Below the pieces are notes generated by a model. It worked only from the letters and a program-made list of their open reading frames with translations, searched no databases and had not been told where the DNA came from. Shown piece by piece: positions 35,298 through 43,590 of a DNA stretch of 64,000 nucleotides. Source of the DNA: Phytopseudomonas flavescens (lineage in GTDB: Bacteria; Pseudomonadota; Gammaproteobacteria; Pseudomonadales; Pseudomonadaceae); assembly GCF_900100535.1 (NCBI RefSeq), contig NZ_FNDG01000005.1, forward strand, positions 268,983 to 332,982, in the 5' to 3' direction. How positions within the stretch are numbered: the first letter of the stretch is position 1; every line of letters begins with the position of its first letter. The translations under genes were made by a program, and so were the position numbers.

Positions 35298-37519
35298 TGT
35301 TTCCGACAAGACCATCCATCGAAAACCTGCACCGCGGTCTGGTTGACCCTCGAACTCAAGAAGCTCAGCGCATTCAGCGTGCGCGCGTTGAAGATGTTAC
35401 TGGGCAGAATCAGGGGGCCATAGAACTCAACCAAATGCCGGGTAGCTTCCCGAGGCCTGAACGGGACACCACGCCGTTCGCTGCACCAGAAAACCTGATG
35501 CGCAGGGCGCAGGCGTTGCGCGCGCAAATGCAGGAAGCAGATCCTGCGGCGAGAAGACCGGCAAACAGCCAGCAAGCAAAGGAGCGCATGCTTATCGAAG
35601 GAGAGCTGATCGAGGCACGCGCCCAGCATGCGGTTGAAACGGGTCAGCCCGATCAAGCATTCGAAGGCTTCAATGAAATGGCTCAGAGACTGGGGCTTAC
35701 CAGCGTTCTTGCCGATGACGTGGACAGGATCCATACGCAATTCACCAGTGACATTGACAGGGTCTTAAAAGAATCAAGTGAGAATCCGGACAGTGGCCCA
35801 AGCCACCTCACAAACAGCATGCGCGCCGCCGTACAGAATCAGGCGGATTTGTTTGCAAAGCGCGACGCTGTCTATGAAGAGGTGTTGAATGAGGACTTGA
35901 CCAAGGCCGAACGCGAACATGTGCTGGCGAGCCAGCTGAGCTTCTCGTTCTATGCCACCGAGGTGGGCAGCAGGATTCCCGAAACGCTCGACAGAACCCT
36001 GAGTCACGCCACTAATGTCGTCGAGGGTCTGCAAGCCAAAAAAGCCGAGTACGCACAATTGTTCGGGGCAGGAGCGACCCAAACTGCTGCTCTTGATGCC
36101 CAGATAACAGAATGGTCCACAGCGGCCGAACAGCTGCAAAAAATGAAGACTGATCTGTTGCCCGACTTCAATAAAGCGATGGATCTGAACAAACTTGTTC
36201 AGCACATCAATGCATTGAATGAAAGCAGTGGCAGTCTGCGCAATCAACTTCATGCGTTTATGGGGCAGGGCCTGCGGCAAATGGTTTTGTCGGGGTTTGC
36301 ACTAGGCGCCGCGAACGCATTCACCGAGGCGGCGCTAACCAAATGGCCAGGGGCCCAGCCAATCGTAGGAGGGCTGGTCACTGGCTTGGCCCATGACTTC
36401 GGCACCCATTTCCTGGCGCGCGGAGTACTCGACATCGTCGGAGGCGCCACACGGGCCGTCACACCGGGCGAAGTCACCACTGCGCCCAATAAATATGTCA
36501 GCGTAAACGGTGTCCCGCGTGAACGAAGCCCCGATGAAATAAATCAGAAGCGGGCGGAAAACGACGAGATGGTCAGGCAACTCAAGCAAACACAGAACGC
36601 CCACAAACTCGGTGTCGCGTCGGCAGAGGCGCAGTTCTGGGGCATGTTCTTTGGTGCACAAGGTGGCCGCGGCACACTCTTCAATAGCACAGGGGCCGAA
36701 ACAGGCGGAACGCCCCTCGACAGCACAGCCGCCGATCACCCAGGTGGCGCCACCATGAGTTCGATGGTCGCGGGCTTCGGCATGGGTGCCAAAGGAGGCA
36801 TGGCGGGAATGCGAGCCAGTGTCACGGATGGGCAGAATAGATCTATTCCAGCCTACACCATGGCGCCGGCCCCCAAACCCAAAGAGAATTCAGCAGCGGC
36901 CACTACAGCCCCATCGTCCAGCGAGGAAAAGACAGGGTGGGTTCAAACCAAAGAGTGGCTTCAGAAAGGCGCGAAAGAGATGGACTATCGCAAGCCTGGC
37001 CCTCGACAAACCATTGAAAACAAGGCGGGCTCGCTGGCGTCGGGACTGGCCTTGGGCAAAGTCATGGGGCCTGCGAGGGATGCCGTGGCAAACAGTCAAC
37101 CCGCACTCAAGATCCCCATTGAAGGTTTGGCAACGGGCGGAAGATCGCCTCTGCTTCTCGCCCTGTTCTGGGGAGGCGCGCAACTTGGAAGCATCGTCAA
37201 AGCTGACCAGGCGAGAGAAAAAGCAGCTGAGGCAGCTCGGGCTGAGGCAGCAGGTGAGGAGCCGAACTATCAACCCTCTTCTTTTGGCGGCCTTAAATCC
37301 GCCTGGAAAACGGTCATGCAGCCTAATCGCGATGAAAACCCGCATAGGTTCGACCCCAACACAGTAGGCCGAGCAGTCGAAAACACCTATGACGTTTTGC
37401 AAGCGGCCGGCCAGATCCCTCATACCACCATTTCCGGTGCAGTTGAATGGGCAGGCGGCAAGGCAGCGTCGGCGTTAAAGCGCGAAAAGCCCTCGGGCGA
37501 CCCCTCGGATAATGTCTGA
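35297..37519 (+). CDS. hopM1: Type III effector, HopM1 family
   Basis: A 740-residue protein with the layout of P. syringae HopM1 (about 712 residues). Shared landmarks as I recall them are a central TPEEVAQ-like block (here SPDEINQKRAENDEM), a YVDPQGRKIPVFT-like block (here DGQNRSIPAYTM), then GMDLREPSVRTTF (here EMDYRKPGPRQTI) and a C-terminal HPNRESLPHTF (here QPNRDENPHRF). HopM1 is delivered into plant cells, where it disturbs vesicle traffic and promotes watery apoplasts. It is cotranscribed with its chaperone from a hrp box and ends in a strong terminator. Base composition is clearly less GC-rich than its neighbours. Confidence 0.8.
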   Translation: MFPTRPSIENLHRGLVDPRTQEAQRIQRARVEDVTGQNQGAIELNQMPGSFPRPERDTTPFAAPENLMRRAQALRAQMQEADPAARRPANSQQAKERMLIEGELIEARAQHAVETGQPDQAFEGFNEMAQRLGLTSVLADDVDRIHTQFTSDIDRVLKESSENPDSGPSHLTNSMRAAVQNQADLFAKRDAVYEEVLNEDLTKAEREHVLASQLSFSFYATEVGSRIPETLDRTLSHATNVVEGLQAKKAEYAQLFGAGATQTAALDAQITEWSTAAEQLQKMKTDLLPDFNKAMDLNKLVQHINALNESSGSLRNQLHAFMGQGLRQMVLSGFALGAANAFTEAALTKWPGAQPIVGGLVTGLAHDFGTHFLARGVLDIVGGATRAVTPGEVTTAPNKYVSVNGVPRERSPDEINQKRAENDEMVRQLKQTQNAHKLGVASAEAQFWGMFFGAQGGRGTLFNSTGAETGGTPLDSTAADHPGGATMSSMVAGFGMGAKGGMAGMRASVTDGQNRSIPAYTMAPAPKPKENSAAATTAPSSSEEKTGWVQTKEWLQKGAKEMDYRKPGPRQTIENKAGSLASGLALGKVMGPARDAVANSQPALKIPIEGLATGGRSPLLLALFWGGAQLGSIVKADQAREKAAEAARAEAAGEEPNYQPSSFGGLKSAWKTVMQPNRDENPHRFDPNTVGRAVENTYDVLQAAGQIPHTTISGAVEWAGGKAASALKREKPSGDPSDNV

Positions 37520-37549
37520 ATTGGCAATTTCGCGTTAATGAAATCGGAT

Positions 37550-37578
37550 CCCTGGCACTTTGGTGCCAGGGATTTTTT
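37550..37578 (+). terminator. Rho-independent terminator after hopM1
   Basis: A perfect 9-bp stem CCCTGGCAC/GTGCCAGGG with loop TTTG, followed by ATTTTTT. It separates hopM1 from the hopAA promoter. Confidence 0.92.
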
Positions 37579-37701
37579 ATAAACCTCACGCCCCATCTCC
37601 TCGACAAGACCGATGCATTTACGAATGCTCATACCCTTATCACACCGCGACCACGTGTGCCCGGTAGCTCGAGACGCCTGCTGAACCGGCCCGCATGACC
37701 G

Positions 37702-37730
37702 GGAACCGAATGCCGCCATCTGACCACCCA
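37702..37730 (+). promoter_or_regulatory. hrp box upstream of hopAA
   Basis: GGAACC-N16-CCACCCA on the plus strand. It lies 305 bases before the hopAA start codon, far longer than the other boxes in this island, and no obvious gene lies in between. Confidence 0.8.
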
Positions 37731-38035
37731 TCGCCTTGACCCACGACGTGCAGCGACAGCGCCTCGGCTGACGACGCAGACGGGTCGTTGCACAGCAACA
37801 CGTGGAGCACCGAAAGTCGCCGGGAAGCGCTTTTGACGTCGGCTCTGCCGACGGCCCGTAGGCGGTCCGCCAGGGACGGCAGGCCACCGCAAACCAACCA
37901 ACAAGACCACGCCCTGTGCCCCTGGCCAGGCATGCCACGGTAGCCGGTCGACCTGGCCTATCGAGCACTTTTCGCGAGCCCGGATTCGGACTTCTCGCTT
38001 CTGCCTCAAACGTATCTTTCGCTTGAGGACACTTC

Positions 38036-39607
38036 ATGAACATCTCACCCGCCCATAACGCTTCGCGACCCAGCCTGGAACTGCAACACCTGCGCACTCA
38101 GGCCAGCACGGCCGTGGAACGCGCGACCTCGCGCAACCAACGAGAAATCGCCGCGGCCCTGGAAAGGATCTTCGCCCGCTGTGCGCTGCCGCAGGAGGAC
38201 TTCAACCGCCTGGTGCAGACGCGTGCCGCCAGACTGGACGAAAAGGGAGAGTCCGCCCGGGATGTGGAGAACACCTTCGCCAAGGGCGAGAAACTCAATA
38301 CCGGGGCCAAGGCCGTGACCGGCTTCCTCAAGTCGATCCCCTTCGGGGCGGCCGGCGCCACCCTGCAGGCACGCCCCGACCTGTTGATGCCCGGCGGGCA
38401 CCCGATCAGCCCGGTGGCGCAGAACGTGCTGACGGCAGCACTCTACGTTGCCTACAACTCCGTGGGCATCACGCCCTTCGCCAGATCCACGCAGAACACC
38501 CTGTTCATGTCCGCCCAGGACAAGGACCTCGACGACGCCATGAAGGCCCACGCGCGCAGCAAGGACCCCACGCCCCTGAGAAAGGGCCTGGAAAGCGCGG
38601 CCACGGTACAGAGCTTCACCGCCAAAAGCGGTATCGTCTCCGCGGAGCGCTATGCCGTGGACAAAATCGCCAATGCGTTCACCGCTCCCGAGCAGGCCAA
38701 GCGTATCGCTGACCATGTCAAAAGCGCCTCGTCGTCTTTCGGCTCGCTGTTGGCAGGTGCCGCGATGAGCCTGTTGCAGCAGGCGTTCGACAAGAGCCAT
38801 CAGCGTATCGGCCCGGAGTTCATGATGGGCAGAACCGATTGGGAAACCGAGTACGACGAACTCAAGGCCCATAGCTGGAAGGACACGGCGGTCAGCATCG
38901 GCTCGCGTGCCTTGCACATTCCCCTGGACATCGCCCAGGACCTGAGCAAGCAGATCCAGTCCATGTTCACACCGACCGGCCTGGTCTCCGACATTGCCAT
39001 CCTGGGTGGCGGCCTCGCGGCCACGGAGACCTTCCGCGCCTTCATGCACGGTTATCTCACCGAAAACACCTCGCTGGGCGGGCCCGAGGCCAAACTGCTC
39101 GCGGATCTCTCGGCGATGCCCTTCGAGGCGCTCTATTTCGGTGGATGGGCACTCACGGCGGCAGCCACCAAGGAGGCAGCCGCCTGGGCCGACGACATGA
39201 TCAACAAACTGCGCACCCGCGGCGCCCTGGAGGACGGTGACTTGCGCCGGGGCGAAGCCATCATTCGGGATCCCGCCAATCTGGCGGTGACCACCGACCA
39301 GCCGTCGCTGCATGTGGTCAGGCAGCTCGACCTGGAGGCCAACGCCAACGCCCGGCAGCAAACCACCAGCCCCAGGACCTCCCTGGGTGGCTGGAACAGT
39401 GGTCTGCTCGACCGGGAGCACAGGGTCGCCGAAAGCCCGACCGCACGCGCTCCCGGCTCCAGCCAACCGGTCACCGGCAGTCCAGAGCATTCGTTGAGTG
39501 GCCGCAACAGCGTCCGAGCCCGCGCCTCCAGCGACGGCACGGGCTCGGACGCCGGAAGCTTCCACACCGCCAGCGAAGGCAGCCAGGACGACCGAATGGC
39601 CCGATAA
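38036..39607 (+). CDS. hopAA1: Type III effector, HopAA1 family
   Basis: A 523-residue protein resembling HopAA1 (about 490 residues) of the P. syringae conserved effector locus. Alignable pieces by eye are RAARLDEKGESARDVENTFAK (HopAA1: RASRLHFEGETPATIADTFAK) and DWETEYDELKA with PLDIAQDL downstream (HopAA1: DWLEAYKAIKS, PLDMATDA). The C-terminal 100 residues are Ser/Arg/Gly-rich and probably disordered. The start ATG 38036 follows GAGGA and an in-frame stop lies four codons upstream. HopAA1 acts with other conserved effectors in virulence; its biochemical activity is not settled. Confidence 0.75.
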   Translation: MNISPAHNASRPSLELQHLRTQASTAVERATSRNQREIAAALERIFARCALPQEDFNRLVQTRAARLDEKGESARDVENTFAKGEKLNTGAKAVTGFLKSIPFGAAGATLQARPDLLMPGGHPISPVAQNVLTAALYVAYNSVGITPFARSTQNTLFMSAQDKDLDDAMKAHARSKDPTPLRKGLESAATVQSFTAKSGIVSAERYAVDKIANAFTAPEQAKRIADHVKSASSSFGSLLAGAAMSLLQQAFDKSHQRIGPEFMMGRTDWETEYDELKAHSWKDTAVSIGSRALHIPLDIAQDLSKQIQSMFTPTGLVSDIAILGGGLAATETFRAFMHGYLTENTSLGGPEAKLLADLSAMPFEALYFGGWALTAAATKEAAAWADDMINKLRTRGALEDGDLRRGEAIIRDPANLAVTTDQPSLHVVRQLDLEANANARQQTTSPRTSLGGWNSGLLDREHRVAESPTARAPGSSQPVTGSPEHSLSGRNSVRARASSDGTGSDAGSFHTASEGSQDDRMAR

Positions 39608-39776
39608 GCATGCCGGCGCCCCAGGCAGGCGATCGACCTTCCCGGGGCCTCGAGACGGGCCCGGCGCAACGCCGGGTCCGCGCCGCTACCGTGGCAGACG
39701 AGCAGGAAACGATGGCCGCAGTACACGTCGAAGACGCCGCGTAGCGTCCGGCCGATCACGCCACGGCCTGCAGCAG

Positions 39777-39804
39777 GGAACCGCTGGCAATTGCCCACCA
39801 CTCA
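39777..39804 (+). promoter_or_regulatory. hrp box for hrpK
   Basis: GGAACC-N15-CCACTCA on the plus strand, 34 bases before the hrpK start codon. Exact consensus. Confidence 0.88.
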
Positions 39805-39838
39805 CCCCTAAACCACGCCATCAGGAAGGGGAACCACC

Positions 39839-41542
39839 ATGCGGCTTTCGAGCTTCTCACCGCCAAATCAACCCGCCAACCTCGGCATGCCGCCCGAGTC
39901 GCCCAGGCCGCAGCCCCAGGCGGGCGCCAAGCCGACGCCGCAGGGCGGTTTCAGCATCTCCTGGCAGGCCCCCGGCTCGACGCAACCCCAGCGCCCGTCG
40001 GCGGCATCCGACGCCGGCACCCAGCGCCGGGACAATGCCGAGGGTCAACCAGGCCTGCCCGCCCTGGACCTGATCCTGGCGTTTCTGGGCAGGTCGAGCG
40101 ACGCCGGCGGCAAGCCGCCAGCCGCGCAGTGCCAATCGCCAGCGGCGGGCCCCGCGCAGGAGCAGCAGCGGATGCCCTTCGAAGAAGTGGTCTCGATCCT
40201 GGGACGCAACGAGAACCTGCTGAAGAAGCCGCTCGACCGCGAGGGCCTGGAAAAGCTCCGTGACGACCCGAAGACGCCGAGTGACGCCAAGCAGGCCCTG
40301 GGCGCGCTGCTGGACAATCCCGACTACTACGCCGCCTTCGACCAGGCCAAGGAAGGCAAGGCAGATGGCAAGACCAGTTCGAAGGATGTGCAGAAACTGC
40401 AGGAACATCCGCACATCCGCGCCTACGCCGATGCCAAGGCGGGCCAGTACACCGATAACTACGTACCTTCCGATGCCCCACCGGACGCGCCTGGCCGTGT
40501 CATGACCGCCAACGACGCCATGCGCGAGCTGTACCTGTATTCGGAGAGCCTGCCCAAGAACATCAGCCTGGACACCCTGCAGAACATCGCCGACGGCTCC
40601 CAGAAGATGGGCAAGTGCCCGCCACAGCTGGCGGCCGCGGCGAAGTTCTTCGTGCAGAACCCGGATCAGTGGCAGGCCTTCTCCGGCAAGAGCGATCCGT
40701 CCGGCTCGGTATCCCGGGATCGCCTCAGCGACCTGGCGGCCTTCAACGTCAAGCTCTCGCCGCAGGAGAACAGCGCCCTGGAGACGCTCAAGAACAACAA
40801 GGACATCTTCTTCAAGGGCGGCGGCATCACCCCGGAGAAGCTGGAGTCGATCGCCAACAACAAGGAGAACAGCCAGGAAGTACGGGACACCGCCAACCTG
40901 CTCGCCCAACCCAATTCGATGCTGTTCTCGATGCTTGACAACGGCAAGCATGGCGCCGGGGGCAACTTCTTCAACAAGGCCAACGACCGCAACATCGGCA
41001 AGGGCGACCTGGATGCCTTCATCAGCAAAGGCAGCAATCAGGTGGCCGACGCGCCCCTGCCCTCCTCGCGCCCGGTCGCATCGGCGCAGAAGGACATGGC
41101 CGCCGGCCAGGAAACCCAGCCTGACGCGAAGAAAGAGAAGGGCGGCGGTTTCAGCAAGTTCCTGGATATCTTCAGCTATGTCGCCTCCGGTCTGATGATG
41201 CTCATCCCGGGCGCGGGCGTGGCGGGCGCGGCGATGGCTGCCGGACGCGTCGCAGCGACGGCGGTGGGCCGCACGGTGGCGACCACGGCGGCCAAGGAAG
41301 CGACCAAGGAGGCAGCCACCCAGGTGGGCAAGCAGACCACCCGGCAAGCCCTCACCGAGAGCGCCAAGCAGGGTGCCCGCGACGGCTTCAAGGAAGGGCT
41401 CAAGGATGGTGCCAAGGACTTTGGCAAGGAGGCTGCCAAGGACCTGGCCAAGGAAGGCATCGACCGCTACAGGAACCGGGACGAGGAACGCGTGGCGAGC
41501 AATCCCAATATCGAACAGCCCAGGGTCTGGGCCCAGGGCTGA
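39839..41542 (+). CDS. hrpK: HrpK/HrpF/NolX-family type III translocator
   Basis: A 567-residue secreted protein. After a Pro/Gln-rich N-terminal 120 residues comes a helical region with repeated Asp-rich turns of EF-hand look (such as AKEGKADGKTSSKDV and GKSDPSGSVSRDRL), then KANDRNIGKGDLDAFI. The C-terminal third holds a hydrophobic glycine-rich stretch (ASGLMMLIPGAGVAGAAMAA) and an amphipathic Lys/Ala/Glu tail. This is the layout of HrpK and HrpF, thought to form the pore in the host membrane. It is shorter than P. syringae HrpK. It is transcribed from its own hrp box, next to hrpL as in P. syringae. Confidence 0.8.
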   Translation: MRLSSFSPPNQPANLGMPPESPRPQPQAGAKPTPQGGFSISWQAPGSTQPQRPSAASDAGTQRRDNAEGQPGLPALDLILAFLGRSSDAGGKPPAAQCQSPAAGPAQEQQRMPFEEVVSILGRNENLLKKPLDREGLEKLRDDPKTPSDAKQALGALLDNPDYYAAFDQAKEGKADGKTSSKDVQKLQEHPHIRAYADAKAGQYTDNYVPSDAPPDAPGRVMTANDAMRELYLYSESLPKNISLDTLQNIADGSQKMGKCPPQLAAAAKFFVQNPDQWQAFSGKSDPSGSVSRDRLSDLAAFNVKLSPQENSALETLKNNKDIFFKGGGITPEKLESIANNKENSQEVRDTANLLAQPNSMLFSMLDNGKHGAGGNFFNKANDRNIGKGDLDAFISKGSNQVADAPLPSSRPVASAQKDMAAGQETQPDAKKEKGGGFSKFLDIFSYVASGLMMLIPGAGVAGAAMAAGRVAATAVGRTVATTAAKEATKEAATQVGKQTTRQALTESAKQGARDGFKEGLKDGAKDFGKEAAKDLAKEGIDRYRNRDEERVASNPNIEQPRVWAQG

Positions 41543-41721
41543 GCGGCCGATGGTCGCGGCGCGTGTCGATAGCCTGACGGCAGGGGCGGGCCTTGGTGGC
41601 GCTGCTCTCGCCCGGTGCCGGCCCGACGATGGCAGGGCGCGCTTGCCGGGATGAACCGGGCGCAAGCGGCCGACCACAGCCGCACCAGCCGACGGGCCGA
41701 GTGCGGCACGGCCGTGAGCCG

Positions 41722-42276
41722 TCAGGCGAAGGGGTCGACCGCCCGGCGCAATTGCTCACGGGCCCGGGACAGCCGTGAGCGCACGGTGCCGATCGGCACG
41801 CCCAGGCTTTGCGCCGTCTCCTGGTAGTTGCCGTCCATCACCAGGCTCACATGGATCACCTGGCGCATGGCCGCCGGCAGGGCCTGTATGGCTTCGACCG
41901 TGCGCTGCAGCTGCCGGCTGCCGTCTACCTGCTGGCCGATATCGGCGTGCCGCTCGTGCGCGATGTTCGGCTGGTCGTCGAGGCTTTCCTGATAAGGCTG
42001 GTTGTAGCAGCGCCGGAAGTGATTGCGGATCAGGTTCAGGGCGATGCCGCACAGCCAGGTTTCCGGCTTGCTGGCGTGCTGGAACTTGTGCTCGTTGCGC
42101 AACGCTTCGAAGAAGGTGCATTGCAGGATGTCGTCGGCGTCGTCGGGGTTCATCACCCGCTTGTGCACGAAGGCACGAAGCTTCTGCACCTGGGCCTGAT
42201 CCAGCTGGCGAATGGCGCTGACGGTCCGGTTGGCAGGGCGGCTGACGCAAGGACGGATGGCGAGATTTGCTGACAT
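41722..42276 (-). CDS. hrpL: ECF sigma factor HrpL
   Basis: A 184-residue ECF sigma factor, the same length as P. syringae HrpL. The start at ATG 42276 follows AGGAGA. Region 2 is visible as NPDDADDILQCTFFEAL with LCGIALNLIRNHFRR, and region 4 as ETAQSLGVPIGTVRSRLSRAREQLRRA. It directs RNA polymerase to the hrp boxes found here. It is transcribed divergently from hrpJ and preceded by a sigma-54 type promoter, so it is the link between HrpRS and the rest of the regulon. Confidence 0.93.
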   Translation of the reverse strand: MSANLAIRPCVSRPANRTVSAIRQLDQAQVQKLRAFVHKRVMNPDDADDILQCTFFEALRNEHKFQHASKPETWLCGIALNLIRNHFRRCYNQPYQESLDDQPNIAHERHADIGQQVDGSRQLQRTVEAIQALPAAMRQVIHVSLVMDGNYQETAQSLGVPIGTVRSRLSRAREQLRRAVDPFA

Positions 42277-42369
42277 GGGCTTCTCCTGTGTGGGACAGGA
42301 GCCATAGCGACATGCATGCCATCTCAGGATCACGCAATAAGCCATTGATTACAAAATAAAAACACCTAT

Positions 42370-42383
42370 GCAACCGTCTCACC
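42370..42383 (-). promoter_or_regulatory. Sigma-54 (-24/-12) promoter of hrpL
   Basis: On the minus strand the sequence reads GG-N10-GC with TTGC at the -12 position (GGTGAGACGGTTGC), about 90 bases before the hrpL start. This fits HrpR/HrpS-activated, sigma-54-dependent transcription. Confidence 0.7.
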
Positions 42384-42445
42384 TTGAGCAAGATCCTGCC
42401 GCTGCGCCCCGCTACCCGGACAAATTCCTGCACAGCGCCTTTTCG

Positions 42446-42473
42446 GGAACCGGATCGGCTGCCACGCCACTCA
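42446..42473 (+). promoter_or_regulatory. hrp box for the hrpJ operon
   Basis: GGAACC-N15-CCACTCA, 28 bases before hrpJ. It drives the twelve-gene hrpJ-hrcU operon, which shows no gap big enough for another obvious promoter. Confidence 0.9.
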
Positions 42474-42501
42474 ATCAGCATTCGTTCTTGCAGGCTGCGC
42501 C

Positions 42502-43590
42502 ATGATCAACCGTGCGACGTCCTCCACTGCGCCATCGCGCCTGCCACCGGTCGCACCGGGATCGGCGGCTACCCGTGGCGCGCCCGGCACGCCCCTGCAA
42601 CAGGGCGGCGCGCAGGTGGCTGGCACCACGACGCAGCAGGTCTCCAGCTTCAATGCCGAGCTGAGCCAGGTCAGCATCAGCCTGCACAAACGCAACCTGC
42701 GCTTCAAGGCCCTGCAACTGCAGTCGCAGAAAGTGCTGCAGTACAAGCTGTACAAACAGTTGCTCACGACCCTCGAGTCGAAGGCCGACCTGCTGCGCCA
42801 GAGCGCCCGTACCGAGGGCGGTTTCAGGCAGGTTTTCGACAGCTCGCGGCACGACAACGGCCATGCGCTCGCCTTGCTGCGGATCGCCGAGCGCCAGGCG
42901 CTGCAGGAGCGCTCGTTCGAGGAGGCCAGGAAGCTGCAGGCGCTGCGCCTGCAGTTCGATGAGCAGCGTGCACAGCGAGCGCGTTCGCTGCGCACCCGGG
43001 TGCAGTTCTCCTCGACCCTCGCCGACCCCCGGCGCCGCGAGAGCGCCCGCAGCCTGTCCGGCAACGGCCAGGTGAACCTGCTGGAGCTGACCCGGATGGT
43101 CAGCGAGCGGGAGAACGGCGACGGCGACGGCGAACAGGACTTCGACGCCCAGCTCAGCGACCTGCTGGTGGAAACCAATCACCTGGTGGCCACCGCCCGG
43201 CCCAGGCAGCAGCAGGACGCGATGAAAAACATCGAGCGCACCAGCTTCCTGAAACAGTTCTATGGCAGCTGCGCCCACGTGCGCAACGAGATGCTGGCGA
43301 AGAACCCGGGGTTCGAGATGAAGACCTCCGCCTTCGTGAAGACCCTGCAGCAACTCATCAGCGACGGTATGCAGCCCAAGGAAACCCTGCAACTGGTGCA
43401 GAAGATCGGCGGCCGTCAGCTCGAACATCAGCTGGCCCTGGTCAATCGCCTGCTGGCCCTGCTCAAGGAGCTGAAGTACATGAACTGGAACGACAACAAG
43501 AGCCGGCAGAAGGCGCTGGACAACCTGCTGCTGCTGTCCACCGCGCTGGTCAACGAAGAACAGCGGCGCCTGCAGGAGGCACTCGGCTGA
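42502..43590 (+). CDS. hrpJ: Type III secretion gatekeeper HrpJ (SctW)
   Basis: A 362-residue YopN/TyeA/HrpJ-family protein. The N-terminal 40 residues are Pro/Gly-rich and probably carry the secretion signal. A helical region follows (RRESARSLSGNGQVNLLELTRM) with the YopN/TyeA-like C-terminal part (LKELKYMNWNDNKSRQKALDN). It controls the order of substrate export and in P. syringae is itself secreted. The stop overlaps the hrcV start as TGATG. Confidence 0.9.
   Translation: MINRATSSTAPSRLPPVAPGSAATRGAPGTPLQQGGAQVAGTTTQQVSSFNAELSQVSISLHKRNLRFKALQLQSQKVLQYKLYKQLLTTLESKADLLRQSARTEGGFRQVFDSSRHDNGHALALLRIAERQALQERSFEEARKLQALRLQFDEQRAQRARSLRTRVQFSSTLADPRRRESARSLSGNGQVNLLELTRMVSERENGDGDGEQDFDAQLSDLLVETNHLVATARPRQQQDAMKNIERTSFLKQFYGSCAHVRNEMLAKNPGFEMKTSAFVKTLQQLISDGMQPKETLQLVQKIGGRQLEHQLALVNRLLALLKELKYMNWNDNKSRQKALDNLLLLSTALVNEEQRRLQEALG

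Noticed and set aside
39857..41677. 606-residue minus-strand frame opposite hrpK
   Set aside because: Shadow of hrpK; no recognisable family, no ribosome site or hrp box in that orientation.
41653..41685. Degenerate hrp-box-like sequence (GAACC then CCACAGC) between hrpK and hrpL
   Set aside because: It lacks the final A and the first G of the consensus and points into the 3' end of hrpL.
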